A stretch of DNA of 26,599 nucleotides from an uncultured Collinsella sp. (GTDB lineage: Bacteria > Actinomycetota > Coriobacteriia > Coriobacteriales > Coriobacteriaceae). The translations under genes and the position numbers were made by a program. This document shows, one piece after another, positions 7,527 through 15,447 of the stretch (position 1 is the first letter of the stretch; each line of letters starts with the position of its first letter). The stretch spans positions 1 through 26,599 of the forward strand of contig CABUQG010000023.1 in the NCBI GenBank assembly GCA_902493535.1, written 5' to 3'. A model generated the notes under the pieces. The model was given only the letters and a program-made list of their open reading frames with translations, searched no databases and had not been told where the DNA came from.

Positions 7527-8318
7527 ATGACCGAACGTTCCCGGAGCGGCAAGACCGCTTGGGACAAGGAGAAAACCCGCGAGCTGTTTCGTCGCTACAA
7601 AGAAACCGGTGATCCGGACGCGCGCGAGCAGCTCGTCATGTCCCATATGAACCTGGTAAGGTTTCTTGCCAACAAATTTAAGAATCGCGGCGAGCCGCTC
7701 GACGACCTCATGCAGGTCGGCTATCTGGGTTTGCTCAAGGCTATCGACCGCTTTGACCCCGAGCGCGGGCTCGAGTTCACGACGTTTGCAACACCCACTA
7801 TCCTGGGCGAGATCAAACGCCATTTTCGCGACAAGGGCTGGAGCGTGCGCGTACCTCGTCGTCTGCAGGAGCTCTCGGCCAAGGTCAACCAAGCTACTGA
7901 CAAACTTACCAACGAGCTGCAGCGTTCGCCCAAGGTTGAGGAGATCGCTGAGTATCTAGATGTGACTGTCGATGAGGTCCTCGAGGCTATGGAATCGTCT
8001 TCGGCCTATACCTCGGTGCCCATCGAGGCTCCTGGTGCGTCCGATTCCGACGATGCCCCCTCGATTCTCGACCGTTACGCCGACGACGACAACGAGCTCG
8101 ACTTTACCGATGACCGCCTAGTGATCGAGGAAGCCATCCGTGATTTCTCGCCGCGCGAGCGCGAGGTGATCGAGCTGCGCTTTGTGAAGGGCATGACCCA
8201 GATCGAGATCGCCAAGAAGCTTGGTATTTCTCAGGTGCAGGTTTCGCGTCTGCTGCGCCGCACGCTTAAGAAGATTCAGGACAAGATCGACCCCGACGGA
8301 GTGATGATTCGTTCATGA
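7527..8318 (+). CDS. sigF: RNA polymerase sigma factor, SigB/SigF/SigG family
   Basis: Group 3 sigma-70 factor of 263 aa that directs RNA polymerase to alternative promoters, typically for stress or development. Region 2 spans about residues 36-105, with DDLMQVGYLGLLKAIDRFDP (59-78), the -10 recognition block FTTFATPTILGEIKRHFRDK and the family hallmark WSVRVPRRLQEL. Region 3 covers about 113-155. Region 4 (about 203-250) includes SPREREVIELRF and the helix-turn-helix MTQIEIAKKLGISQVQVSR. The gene starts one base after the anti-sigma-like stop and overlaps the next gene by ATGA. The context points to a SigB/SigF-type stress factor. SigB and SigF cannot be told apart from sequence alone, so the symbol is provisional. 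Confidence 0.9.
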   Translation: MTERSRSGKTAWDKEKTRELFRRYKETGDPDAREQLVMSHMNLVRFLANKFKNRGEPLDDLMQVGYLGLLKAIDRFDPERGLEFTTFATPTILGEIKRHFRDKGWSVRVPRRLQELSAKVNQATDKLTNELQRSPKVEEIAEYLDVTVDEVLEAMESSSAYTSVPIEAPGASDSDDAPSILDRYADDDNELDFTDDRLVIEEAIRDFSPREREVIELRFVKGMTQIEIAKKLGISQVQVSRLLRRTLKKIQDKIDPDGVMIRS

Positions 8319-9724
8319 GTGAGCACCCCCAACAAACCGATCGCGTGCTGCGCGACACTCGCATTCTGACGCTGCGCATTTGGGCTGTTGTCGGCTGCAT
8401 TGTCATCGCCGCTGTCATCTTTAACCTTATGGGCATCCTGGCGCCGGTTATTGAGTTTCTTGCCGTCGGCTCCATCATTGCCTTTGTGATGTCCCCGATC
8501 ACCAACTGGCTCGAGCACCATGGCGTGAATCGCGGCATCGGTTCGCTTATCGCGCTTATTGTTGTTGTTGCCGTGCTCGTCGGTGTCGTTTGTATCTTGT
8601 CGCCGATTCTCTTTGGTCAGATCATGGAAGTCCTGAGCCGCCTGCCCGAGCAGCTTCGTGTTGCAGGTGGCGATCTCAACGAGATGATCTCGCATGCAAA
8701 GACGCTCAACAACACGCCGCTCAAGGAGTATTTGGACGATAATCTTTCGTCGCTGGTTGCCGTGGCATCGAGGTATGTGTCTCAGATTGCCGCCGAGCTT
8801 GGTCGTGGTGTGTTCCCACTCATCACCAATACGGCCTCGCAGCTGTTCGTTATCTTCCTTGGCCTGGTGCTTGCCTACTGGATGGCCTGCGACTACCCTC
8901 GCATGCACCACGAGATTTGCACCATCATCGGTCAGGAGAAGGAGACCTCGTACCGCTTTATGGTCGCCATCCTTTCTCGCTCTGTCGGCGGCTACATGCG
9001 CGGTATGGTCGTGACGTCCATCTGTGGTGGTTTCCTCGCCTTTATCGGTTTTATGATCATCGGCCATCCGTATGCGGCGCTCATGGCTATCTTTACCGGC
9101 ATCATGCATTTGGTTCCGGTCGTCGGTCCCTGGGTGAGCGCAGCAATCGCCACGGTGCTCGGTTTCATGTTCAGCCCCATGTTGGCGTTATGGACGCTCA
9201 TCGTGACGATGGTCGCGCAAAACGTCACCGATAACGTCATTTCGCCCAAGGTCATGCAGAGCTCGGTGCAGGTGCATCCCATCATGAGCCTCACGGCGCT
9301 CGTTATTGGCTCGGCACTCATGGGCCCCATCGGCATGATTATTGCCATCCCGCTTTGTGCGGCCCTCAAGGGTATCTTCGTGTACTACTTCGAGAATGAG
9401 ACCGGCCGACAGCTTGTGGCCTATGACGGCGCCGTGTTTAAGGGCACGCCGTACCGCGATGCCGATGGCAACCCGGTCGCCGCCTACGACGCGCTCGGCG
9501 ACGACACCTTCATCTACGAGTCCGAGCTCATCGGCAACGAGACTGCGCCCGAGGCCAAGGCCATGCCCAAGCCCGATCTCGATAATCCCTGGATCAAGCT
9601 CTCTGGTCTGCAGCCCGATGCGACGGGCTTCTTCAAGAACCCCTTCGCTAAGGATGACGATTCCAACACGGATGACGACACCAAAACCGGCATCGACGGC
9701 TCCATGGACGATGATGACAACTAG
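8315..9724 (+). CDS. AI-2E family (PerM/TqsA-like) membrane permease
   Basis: A 469-aa polytopic protein of the AI-2E transporter family (PF01594 type). Hydrophobic segments lie near residues 23-42, 47-66 and 75-100. A soluble loop of about 80 residues follows (VLSRLPEQLR...NNTPLKEYLDD), then a C-terminal membrane block (about 165-360) with the family signature HPYAALMAIFTGIMHLVPVVGPWVSA and later QNVTDNVISPKVMQSSVQVHPI. Members export peptides, autoinducer-2 or ions, and some act as Na+/H+ antiporters, so the substrate is open. The C-terminal tail of about 100 residues is hydrophilic and ends in an Asp-rich cluster (DDDSNTDDDTK...MDDDDN). It overlaps the sigma gene by 4 nt and is followed by a terminator, so it closes the operon. 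Confidence 0.88.
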   Translation: MSEHPQQTDRVLRDTRILTLRIWAVVGCIVIAAVIFNLMGILAPVIEFLAVGSIIAFVMSPITNWLEHHGVNRGIGSLIALIVVVAVLVGVVCILSPILFGQIMEVLSRLPEQLRVAGGDLNEMISHAKTLNNTPLKEYLDDNLSSLVAVASRYVSQIAAELGRGVFPLITNTASQLFVIFLGLVLAYWMACDYPRMHHEICTIIGQEKETSYRFMVAILSRSVGGYMRGMVVTSICGGFLAFIGFMIIGHPYAALMAIFTGIMHLVPVVGPWVSAAIATVLGFMFSPMLALWTLIVTMVAQNVTDNVISPKVMQSSVQVHPIMSLTALVIGSALMGPIGMIIAIPLCAALKGIFVYYFENETGRQLVAYDGAVFKGTPYRDADGNPVAAYDALGDDTFIYESELIGNETAPEAKAMPKPDLDNPWIKLSGLQPDATGFFKNPFAKDDDSNTDDDTKTGIDGSMDDDDN

Positions 9725-9774
9725 CGGGGTAATTCGGATTAATATTCATACGCGCTAACATGCAATTTCGCTGA

Positions 9775-9804
9775 AGGGCCGGCATTGTGCCGGCCCTCTT
9801 TTTT
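9775..9804 (+). terminator. Rho-independent terminator after the sigma/AI-2E unit
   Basis: A perfect 9-bp GC-rich stem (9775-9783 / 9789-9797, AGGGCCGGC and its complement) with loop ATTGT is followed by CTTTTTT at 9798-9804. The end of the T tract overlaps the -35 of the alaS promoter, giving a very compact terminator-promoter junction. Confidence 0.9.
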
Positions 9805-9830
9805 GCACTTGCGCGGTGGGATGGTAATAT
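9803..9830 (+). promoter_or_regulatory. alaS promoter
   Basis: TTGCAC (9803-9808), a 16-bp spacer and TAATAT (9825-9830) lie 46 bp before the alaS start. The leader is too short for a T-box riboswitch. The ribosome site AGGAG is at 9863-9867, 9 nt before ATG 9877. Confidence 0.65.
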
Positions 9831-9876
9831 CGTTACGTTTGAACTGTTTCGATGTGAAACCGAGGAGATTCCCTCT

Positions 9877-12534
9877 ATGAGTGCTGACTACCCGTCAATG
9901 ACTACGGCCGAGATTCGCTCCAAGTTCCTCAACTTCTTTGAGGAGCGCGGTCTTAAGCTCTATCCTTCTTCGTCCCTCGTCCCCGACGATCCTTCGCTGC
10001 TGCTTGCCAACGCCGGCATGAACCAGTTTAAGGAGTACTACCAGGGCAAGAAGACCATGAAGGAGATCGGCGCTATCTCCTGCCAGAAGTGCGTCCGCAC
10101 CAACGACATCGATTGCATCGGCGAGGACGGCCGTCACCTGTCCTTCTTCGAGATGCTCGGCGACTTCTCCTTTGGCGGCGTCTCCAAGCAGCAGGCTTGC
10201 GCCTGGGCCTTTGAGCTCATCACCAAGGAGTTCAAGCTGCCGCTCGACCGCCTGTACTTCACCGTCTTTACCGAGGACGACGAGACCCACGACGTGTGGC
10301 GTTCTCTGGGCGTTGCCGAGGACCACATCTCCCGCCTGGGCGAGGACGACAACTTCTGGGCCGCTGGCCCCACTGGCCCCTGCGGTCCCTGCTCCGAGAT
10401 CTACTTTGACATGGGCGAGGAGGTCGGCTGCGGTAGTCCCGACTGCAAGCCCGGCTGCGACTGCGACCGCTTCCTGGAGTTCTGGAACCTCGTCTTTACC
10501 CAGTATGATCGCCAGGAGGACGGCTCCATGCCGGAGCTGCCGCACCGCAACCTCGATACGGGCATGGGCCTGGAGCGCATGGCCGCCATCATACAGCACA
10601 AGACCGCCAACTACGACGGCGACTTGATGCAGCATCTCATCAAGCTGGGCGAGAAGATTAGCGGCAAGACCTATGACGCCGACGATTACTCCGGCGCCAG
10701 CCGCTCCCTGCGTATCATCGCCGACCACTCCCGTGCCGTCGACTTTATGATCTCGGACGGCATCCTTCCCGGTAACGAGGGTCGCGAGTACGTCCTTCGC
10801 CGCCTGCTCCGTCGTGCCGTGTTCCACGGTCGCCTGCTGGGCATCGAGGGCGCCTTCCTGACCAAGTTCATCGACGAAGTCAACGCTCAGATGGGCGAGG
10901 CTTATCCCGAGCTGCTCAAGAACGTCGCCCTCGTCAAGGGTATCGTCGCCTCCGAGGAGGAGCGCTTCTCCACGACGCTCGACAACGGCCGTGTTTACCT
11001 GGACGAGGCCCTGGCAGCGCTTGCCGAGGGCGCTGTGCTTCCGGGCGACGTTGCCTTTAAGCTGCACGACACCTTTGGTTTCCCCATCGACCTGACCGTC
11101 GAGATCGCCGGCACCGCTGGCCACGATGTCGATATGGACGGCTTCACTGCCTGCATGGAGGACCAGAAGGCCCGCGCCCGCGCCAATGCCAAAGGCGACG
11201 CCTGGGGCAGCTTCAACGACGTTTGGGTCGAGCTTTCCGACAAGGTCGCCGCGACTGAGTTCGACGGCTATGACAACGATGTGATCGAGGGCGCCAAGGT
11301 TGTTGCCATCGTGCGCAACGGCGAGTCCGTCGAGTCCGCTGCCGCCGGCGAGGACGTCGAGGTCGTTCTCGACCGCACTCCGTTCTATGCCGAGATGGGT
11401 GGCCAGCAGGGCGATGCCGGCGAGCTTTCCGCCGAGGGCGTTTCGCTGACCGTTTCCGATACCAAGAACCACAACGGCCTGTATGCTCACGTCGCCCACA
11501 TTGCCGAGGGCACGCTGGCCGTCGGTGCTACCGTGACCGCCGCGCTCGACGCCGAGCGCCGTGGCTTCCTGCGCCGCAACCACACCGCCACGCACCTGCT
11601 CGACGCCGCCCTTAAGCAGGTCCTGGGCGAGCACGTCTCCCAGGCCGGCTCGCTGGTGACGCCCGAGCACCTGCGCTTTGACTTTACGCACTTCGAGGCC
11701 CTGTCCTCCGAGCAGCTCAAGGCTGTCGAGGACCTGGTCAACCAGCAGATCTTCGCTTCCAAGCCGGTCGTGACCCGTGTCATGGGCATCGACGAGGCTA
11801 AGGCTGCCGGCGCTGTCGCCCTGTTTGGCGAGAAGTATGGCGACGTCGTCCGCGTTGTCTCCGTGGGCGCTGAGGACCAGCCGTTCTCCCGCGAACTCTG
11901 CGGTGGCACACACGCTGCCAACACCGCCGAGATCGGCCTGTTCAAGATCATTTCCGAGTCCTCCACGGGCTCCAATGTCCGCCGTATCGAGGCCGTGACC
12001 TCTAAGGGTGCCCTCGACTATATGGCCGACCGCCTGGCACTCGTTGACGCCGCCGCCGCTGCGCTCAAGTGCCGCGTGGATGAGGTTCCCGCTCGTGTGG
12101 AGAACCTGCAGGCCGAGCTGCGCGAGACGTCCAATAAGCTCAAAAAGGCTCTGACCGGTGGCTCCTCCGACGCCATCTCCAGCGCCATCGAGGGCGCCGT
12201 CGAGCTCGACGGCTATAAGCTCGTTGTCGCTGAGCTCCAGGGCCTTGAGGCTGCCGACCTGCGCAACGTATGGGATACCGTGCATCAGAAGGTCGCCGGC
12301 CCTGTCGCTTGTGTCGTCGCCAGCGTGACTGAGAAGGGCACTCCGGCCCTGCTCGCTGCCGGCTCTGATGACGCCGTCAAGGCCGGTTTCCACGCCGGTA
12401 ACGTGATCAAGCAGATCGCGGGTCTGGTCGACGGTCGCGGTGGCGGTCGTCCCAACATGGCCCAGGCCGGTGGCAAGAATGCTGCCGGCATCGCCGATGC
12501 CCTCGCGGCCGCTAAGACCGCGCTCGGCGCCTAA
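9877..12534 (+). CDS. alaS: Alanyl-tRNA synthetase
   Basis: Charges tRNA-Ala with alanine and edits mischarged Ser and Gly. The start is ATG 9877, giving 885 aa against the usual roughly 875; an upstream in-frame GTG would run back into the terminator. The class II catalytic core lies in the N-terminal part, with MNQFKEYYQG, the CVRTNDID segment, FFEMLGDFSFG and GPTGPCGPCSEIYFD. The editing domain carries the zinc ligands H569 and H573 (HTATH) and C675 and H679 (CGGTH). The C-Ala domain ends with a Gly-rich GGGRPNMAQAGG block near residues 854-865. Codons end mostly in C, as expected of a highly expressed gene. It probably heads the operon that runs on to the AroB-like gene. Confidence 0.97.
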   Translation: MSADYPSMTTAEIRSKFLNFFEERGLKLYPSSSLVPDDPSLLLANAGMNQFKEYYQGKKTMKEIGAISCQKCVRTNDIDCIGEDGRHLSFFEMLGDFSFGGVSKQQACAWAFELITKEFKLPLDRLYFTVFTEDDETHDVWRSLGVAEDHISRLGEDDNFWAAGPTGPCGPCSEIYFDMGEEVGCGSPDCKPGCDCDRFLEFWNLVFTQYDRQEDGSMPELPHRNLDTGMGLERMAAIIQHKTANYDGDLMQHLIKLGEKISGKTYDADDYSGASRSLRIIADHSRAVDFMISDGILPGNEGREYVLRRLLRRAVFHGRLLGIEGAFLTKFIDEVNAQMGEAYPELLKNVALVKGIVASEEERFSTTLDNGRVYLDEALAALAEGAVLPGDVAFKLHDTFGFPIDLTVEIAGTAGHDVDMDGFTACMEDQKARARANAKGDAWGSFNDVWVELSDKVAATEFDGYDNDVIEGAKVVAIVRNGESVESAAAGEDVEVVLDRTPFYAEMGGQQGDAGELSAEGVSLTVSDTKNHNGLYAHVAHIAEGTLAVGATVTAALDAERRGFLRRNHTATHLLDAALKQVLGEHVSQAGSLVTPEHLRFDFTHFEALSSEQLKAVEDLVNQQIFASKPVVTRVMGIDEAKAAGAVALFGEKYGDVVRVVSVGAEDQPFSRELCGGTHAANTAEIGLFKIISESSTGSNVRRIEAVTSKGALDYMADRLALVDAAAAALKCRVDEVPARVENLQAELRETSNKLKKALTGGSSDAISSAIEGAVELDGYKLVVAELQGLEAADLRNVWDTVHQKVAGPVACVVASVTEKGTPALLAAGSDDAVKAGFHAGNVIKQIAGLVDGRGGGRPNMAQAGGKNAAGIADALAAAKTALGA

Positions 12535-12551
12535 GAATCTAAGAAGTCACT

Positions 12552-12980
12552 GTGGTTGCGCTCGCGCTGGACATAGGGGAGACCAGGATTGGCATCGCCG
12601 TCTCGAGCCGTGATGGCAAGATGGCGATGCCTGTCAAGGTGCTTCCGGCTGCCGAGGTCACCGGTATGGCCAAGACGTTCCGCTACCTGGTTGAGGACTA
12701 TGAGCCCGACATCCTGGTAAGCGGACGTCCCCTGACCATGGCCGGTGAGCCCGGCCCTCAGGCCGAGCGCGTTGCCGCTGTGGCGCAAAAGATTGCCGAC
12801 GAGCTCGATCTTCCGTTGGAGTTTGAGGACGAGCGTCTGTCCTCGCAAGAGGCCAAGCGTATCCTGCGCGAGCAGGGACTCAACGAAAAGCAGATGAGGG
12901 GCAAGATCGACATGATTGCCGCCAGCCTGTTTTTGCAGACGTGGCTCGATCGTAAAAACGAGGAGGTTTCGCATGCCTAG
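12552..12980 (+). CDS. ruvX: Holliday-junction-resolvase-like nuclease RuvX (YqgF)
   Basis: A 142-aa RNase H-fold protein of the YqgF family, implicated in pre-16S rRNA processing and as a putative Holliday junction resolvase. Motifs seen: ALDIGETRIGIAV with D7, GRPLTMAGEPGPQ, FEDERLSS (acidic residue at the second metal site) and KIDMIAASLFLQTWLD (third acidic residue). The start is GTG 12552 with a weak AAGAAG ribosome site, 17 nt after the alaS stop. The alaS-ruvX-mltG order is common in Gram-positive bacteria. The last 8 bases overlap the mltG start. Confidence 0.93.
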   Translation: MVALALDIGETRIGIAVSSRDGKMAMPVKVLPAAEVTGMAKTFRYLVEDYEPDILVSGRPLTMAGEPGPQAERVAAVAQKIADELDLPLEFEDERLSSQEAKRILREQGLNEKQMRGKIDMIAASLFLQTWLDRKNEEVSHA

Positions 12981-14406
12981 TGCTTCCGATCCGCGCCAGC
13001 CGAATCGTACACAGCAGCCGGCGTCGCGCCCTGCCCAGCCTGGCCAGCGTCCGGCACAGCCGACGCAGCGCGCAGCTCAGCCTGCCGCGCGCCCGGCGCA
13101 GTCCTTCTCTCGTTCGGCCCAACCTGTTCAACGGACGGGTCAGCAGCCTTCTGCTCGTTCGGTTCAGCATTCGGCTTCTCACGCGGTTCAGCAGCCCACT
13201 GCTCGTACGGCCCAGCCTGCAGGCGGCACCCGCTTTAAGCAGCAGGCACCTACCCAGCGAACGCAGGCCCCCCAATCGCATTCGCATCACGCTCGTGGTT
13301 CGCATGGCGTTGCTCCGGCGACCCGCTCGAGCTACAACACGCATGCTCGTCGCGGTGCTCAAAAGAAAAGCTCCCCGGTGCCTATGATTATCGGTGGCGT
13401 TGTTGCCGTGCTTGCGCTTGTCGCGATCGTTTTCTTTGTCGTGCCAGCCGTCAAGGGCTTCTTTGGCGGTGAGGGTGCGAAAGTCGTTGCAGGCCAGCAG
13501 GTTACTATCACGATTCCCGATGGTGCCTCGGGTGACAGCATCGCTTCGATTCTCTCCGAGAACCATATCGTAGAAAATCCCAAGGATTACTATGCGGCGG
13601 TGAAAAAGCTCAACGCCGATATGTCGCTCAAGCCTGGTGATTATTCGTTCACCACACTCATGGATGCGACCAAGGTTGTTCAGCAGCTCATGGAAGGCCC
13701 CAACGCGGGCTCCAATACGCTGACTATCCCTGAGGGCCTGACGGTCGATCAAGTCGCCGACCGTGTGGCCCAGGCCTACGACAGCATCTCTAAGGAAGAC
13801 TTCCTCAACCAGGCCAAGGCCTCCAACTACGTGGACGACTATAGCTTCCTTAAGGGCGCCGCCAACGATTCGCTCGAGGGTTTCTTGTTCCCCAAGACCT
13901 ATTCGCTGGGCGATTCGCCGACGGCCGATGACGTGATTCGCGCTATGCTCGATCAGTTTAAGACCGAGTACAAGTCGCTTGACTTTGCGAGCTGCGAAGC
14001 CAAGATCAAGGAACGCTACGGTGTGGAGATGTCCGACTACGACATCGTCAACTTGGCCTCTATCGTTGAGCGCGAGGGCCTCAACGCCGATCAACGTGCG
14101 CATGTGGCCTCGGTTTTCTACAACCGCCTTGCCGGCAAGCTCGACGGTCTGCGCTATCTCAATAGCGATGCGACTATGATGTATGTCACCGGTGGCGAGG
14201 TTACCGCCGACGACCTGCAGAGCGATAGTCCGTATAACACCTATAAGCATGAGGGTCTGCCGCCCACGCCCATCTGCTCTCCGTCGCTCGAGGCACTCAA
14301 GGCCACGCTTGAGCCGACCGACTCCGATGACCTGTATTTCTACATTACGCAGGACGAGGAGTACTTCTCGCAAACCTACGAAGAGCATCAACAGTCTTGG
14401 AATTAG
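12973..14406 (+). CDS. mltG: Endolytic murein transglycosylase MltG (YceG-like)
   Basis: Inner-membrane lytic transglycosylase that cleaves nascent glycan strands and is thought to set their length. The start is ATG 12973, with GAGGAGG at 12960-12966. Residues 1-133 form a Pro/Gln/Ala/Arg-rich cytosolic tail with repeated AQP units. A membrane segment spans about 137-157 (MIIGGVVAVLALVAIVFFVV). A LysM-like region (VTITIPDGASGDSIASIL) comes next, then the YceG catalytic domain. E366 in LASIVERE matches the catalytic glutamate. NSDATMMYV, SPYNTYKHEGLPPTPICSPS and YFSQTYEEH are also family signatures. At 477 aa it is longer than E. coli MltG (340 aa), because of the disordered tail. Confidence 0.93.
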   Translation: MPSASDPRQPNRTQQPASRPAQPGQRPAQPTQRAAQPAARPAQSFSRSAQPVQRTGQQPSARSVQHSASHAVQQPTARTAQPAGGTRFKQQAPTQRTQAPQSHSHHARGSHGVAPATRSSYNTHARRGAQKKSSPVPMIIGGVVAVLALVAIVFFVVPAVKGFFGGEGAKVVAGQQVTITIPDGASGDSIASILSENHIVENPKDYYAAVKKLNADMSLKPGDYSFTTLMDATKVVQQLMEGPNAGSNTLTIPEGLTVDQVADRVAQAYDSISKEDFLNQAKASNYVDDYSFLKGAANDSLEGFLFPKTYSLGDSPTADDVIRAMLDQFKTEYKSLDFASCEAKIKERYGVEMSDYDIVNLASIVEREGLNADQRAHVASVFYNRLAGKLDGLRYLNSDATMMYVTGGEVTADDLQSDSPYNTYKHEGLPPTPICSPSLEALKATLEPTDSDDLYFYITQDEEYFSQTYEEHQQSWN

Positions 14407-14407
14407 C

Positions 14408-14905
14408 ATGAGGATTTTTAGCCCCAAACGTTACGTTGCCTCGGTCGATCGCATCGACCTTAATACCCTGTGGGCCGACGGCAAACGCGCCATTCTGCTC
14501 GATCGCGATAACACCTTGGTGCCGCGCGACACCGAGCAGGTTCCCGCCGCGGTTTCCGCTTGGCTCGATGCCGCCCGCGCCAAAGGCTTTAAGCTGTGCA
14601 TGGTGTCCAACAACTGGCATCGCGACCAGGTCATGAGCTCTGCACGCGAGCTGGGACTCGAGGCCATCAGCCACGCCATGAAGCCGGCGCCGTTTGCCCT
14701 CAAGGCGGGTCTTAAGCGCCTCGGCGCCACGGCCGACGAGGCGGTGCTGATCGGTGATCAGCTCTACACGGACGTGTGGAGCGGCAACTTCGCCGGCGTC
14801 GATACCATCCTGGTAAAGCCGCAGGCGACGCAGGACCTGTGGTATACGCAGATCTTCCGTATCTTTGAGCGCCGGGCCCTTCGCGACCTTCCCTGCGAGG
14901 AATAG
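14408..14905 (+). CDS. YqeG-family HAD phosphatase (subfamily IIIA)
   Basis: A 165-aa haloacid-dehalogenase-type phosphatase of the YqeG group. Motif I is LLDRDNTLVPRD (nucleophile Asp in DRD), motif II is VSNN, the lysine is in MKPAPFALK, and motif III is IGDQLYTDVWSGN. YqeG relatives include phosphatidylglycerophosphate phosphatases in some organisms, but the substrate here is unknown. The ATG at 14408 follows the mltG stop by one base. In many Firmicutes yqeG sits with yqeH and aroE; here it precedes aroK, which keeps a loose link to shikimate genes. Confidence 0.85.
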   Translation: MRIFSPKRYVASVDRIDLNTLWADGKRAILLDRDNTLVPRDTEQVPAAVSAWLDAARAKGFKLCMVSNNWHRDQVMSSARELGLEAISHAMKPAPFALKAGLKRLGATADEAVLIGDQLYTDVWSGNFAGVDTILVKPQATQDLWYTQIFRIFERRALRDLPCEE

Positions 14906-14913
14906 GTCTCGCT

Positions 14914-15447
14914 ATGTCCCAGCACACCAAACACGGCTGCGACCATATCTTCTTTATCGGCTTTTTGGGCGCGGGCAAATCGACGCTCGCGCGCAACGTC
15001 GGCACTATGTTCAAGCGGCGTTTTATCGATACCGACCGTCTGGTCGTGCGCCGTTGCGGCAAGTCGGTAACCGAGATTTTTCAGACCGAGGGCGAGGATC
15101 GTTTTCGCGAGCTCGAGACCTCGGCGCTCCGTTCGCTCCAAAGTGAGCGCAGCCTGTTGGTTTCGTGCGGGGGCGGCATTGTCGAGACGCCGGTGAATAT
15201 TGAGCTGATGCACGAAATGGGTACGTGCGTGTACCTCGAGGGTGACTTCGAGGATTCGATTCGCCAGATTCGTCGGTCCGACACGCGCCCCGATTTTCGC
15301 TCTCCCGAGCATGCCGCGCGCCTGTTTGAGCATCGCCGTCCGCTGTATCGCCAGGCCGCCGACCTTACCCTTGATATTCGCAACAAGTCCTTCGAGGACG
15401 TTTCCTACCTTTGTGCCGAGATGCTTTTGGAGCGTGGGCTGCTATGA
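14914..15447 (+). CDS. aroK: Shikimate kinase
   Basis: Phosphorylates shikimate at the 3-hydroxyl with ATP, the fifth step of chorismate synthesis. The 177-aa protein has an intact active site by eye: P-loop GFLGAGKST, DTD in FIDTDRLV, the shikimate-binding arginine in DRFRELE, the GGG motif in SCGGGIV, and Arg residues in RRSDTRPDF and HRRPLYR of the lid and base regions. Length is typical (about 170 aa). It overlaps the next gene by ATGA, the usual aroK-aroB arrangement, which makes the decayed state of that neighbour more striking. Confidence 0.93.
   Translation: MSQHTKHGCDHIFFIGFLGAGKSTLARNVGTMFKRRFIDTDRLVVRRCGKSVTEIFQTEGEDRFRELETSALRSLQSERSLLVSCGGGIVETPVNIELMHEMGTCVYLEGDFEDSIRQIRRSDTRPDFRSPEHAARLFEHRRPLYRQAADLTLDIRNKSFEDVSYLCAEMLLERGLL

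Noticed and set aside
9831..9876. Possible T-box riboswitch before alaS
   Set aside because: The space between the promoter and the start is under 50 bp, far too short for a T-box, and no specifier or TGGNACC-type box is seen.
9895..12393. Long antisense open frame (about 830 codons) opposite alaS
   Set aside because: It mirrors alaS in a GC-rich codon pattern that rarely produces antisense stops; the product is low-complexity (Gly, Leu, Val, Ala, Asp) and matches no family, while alaS is unmistakable.
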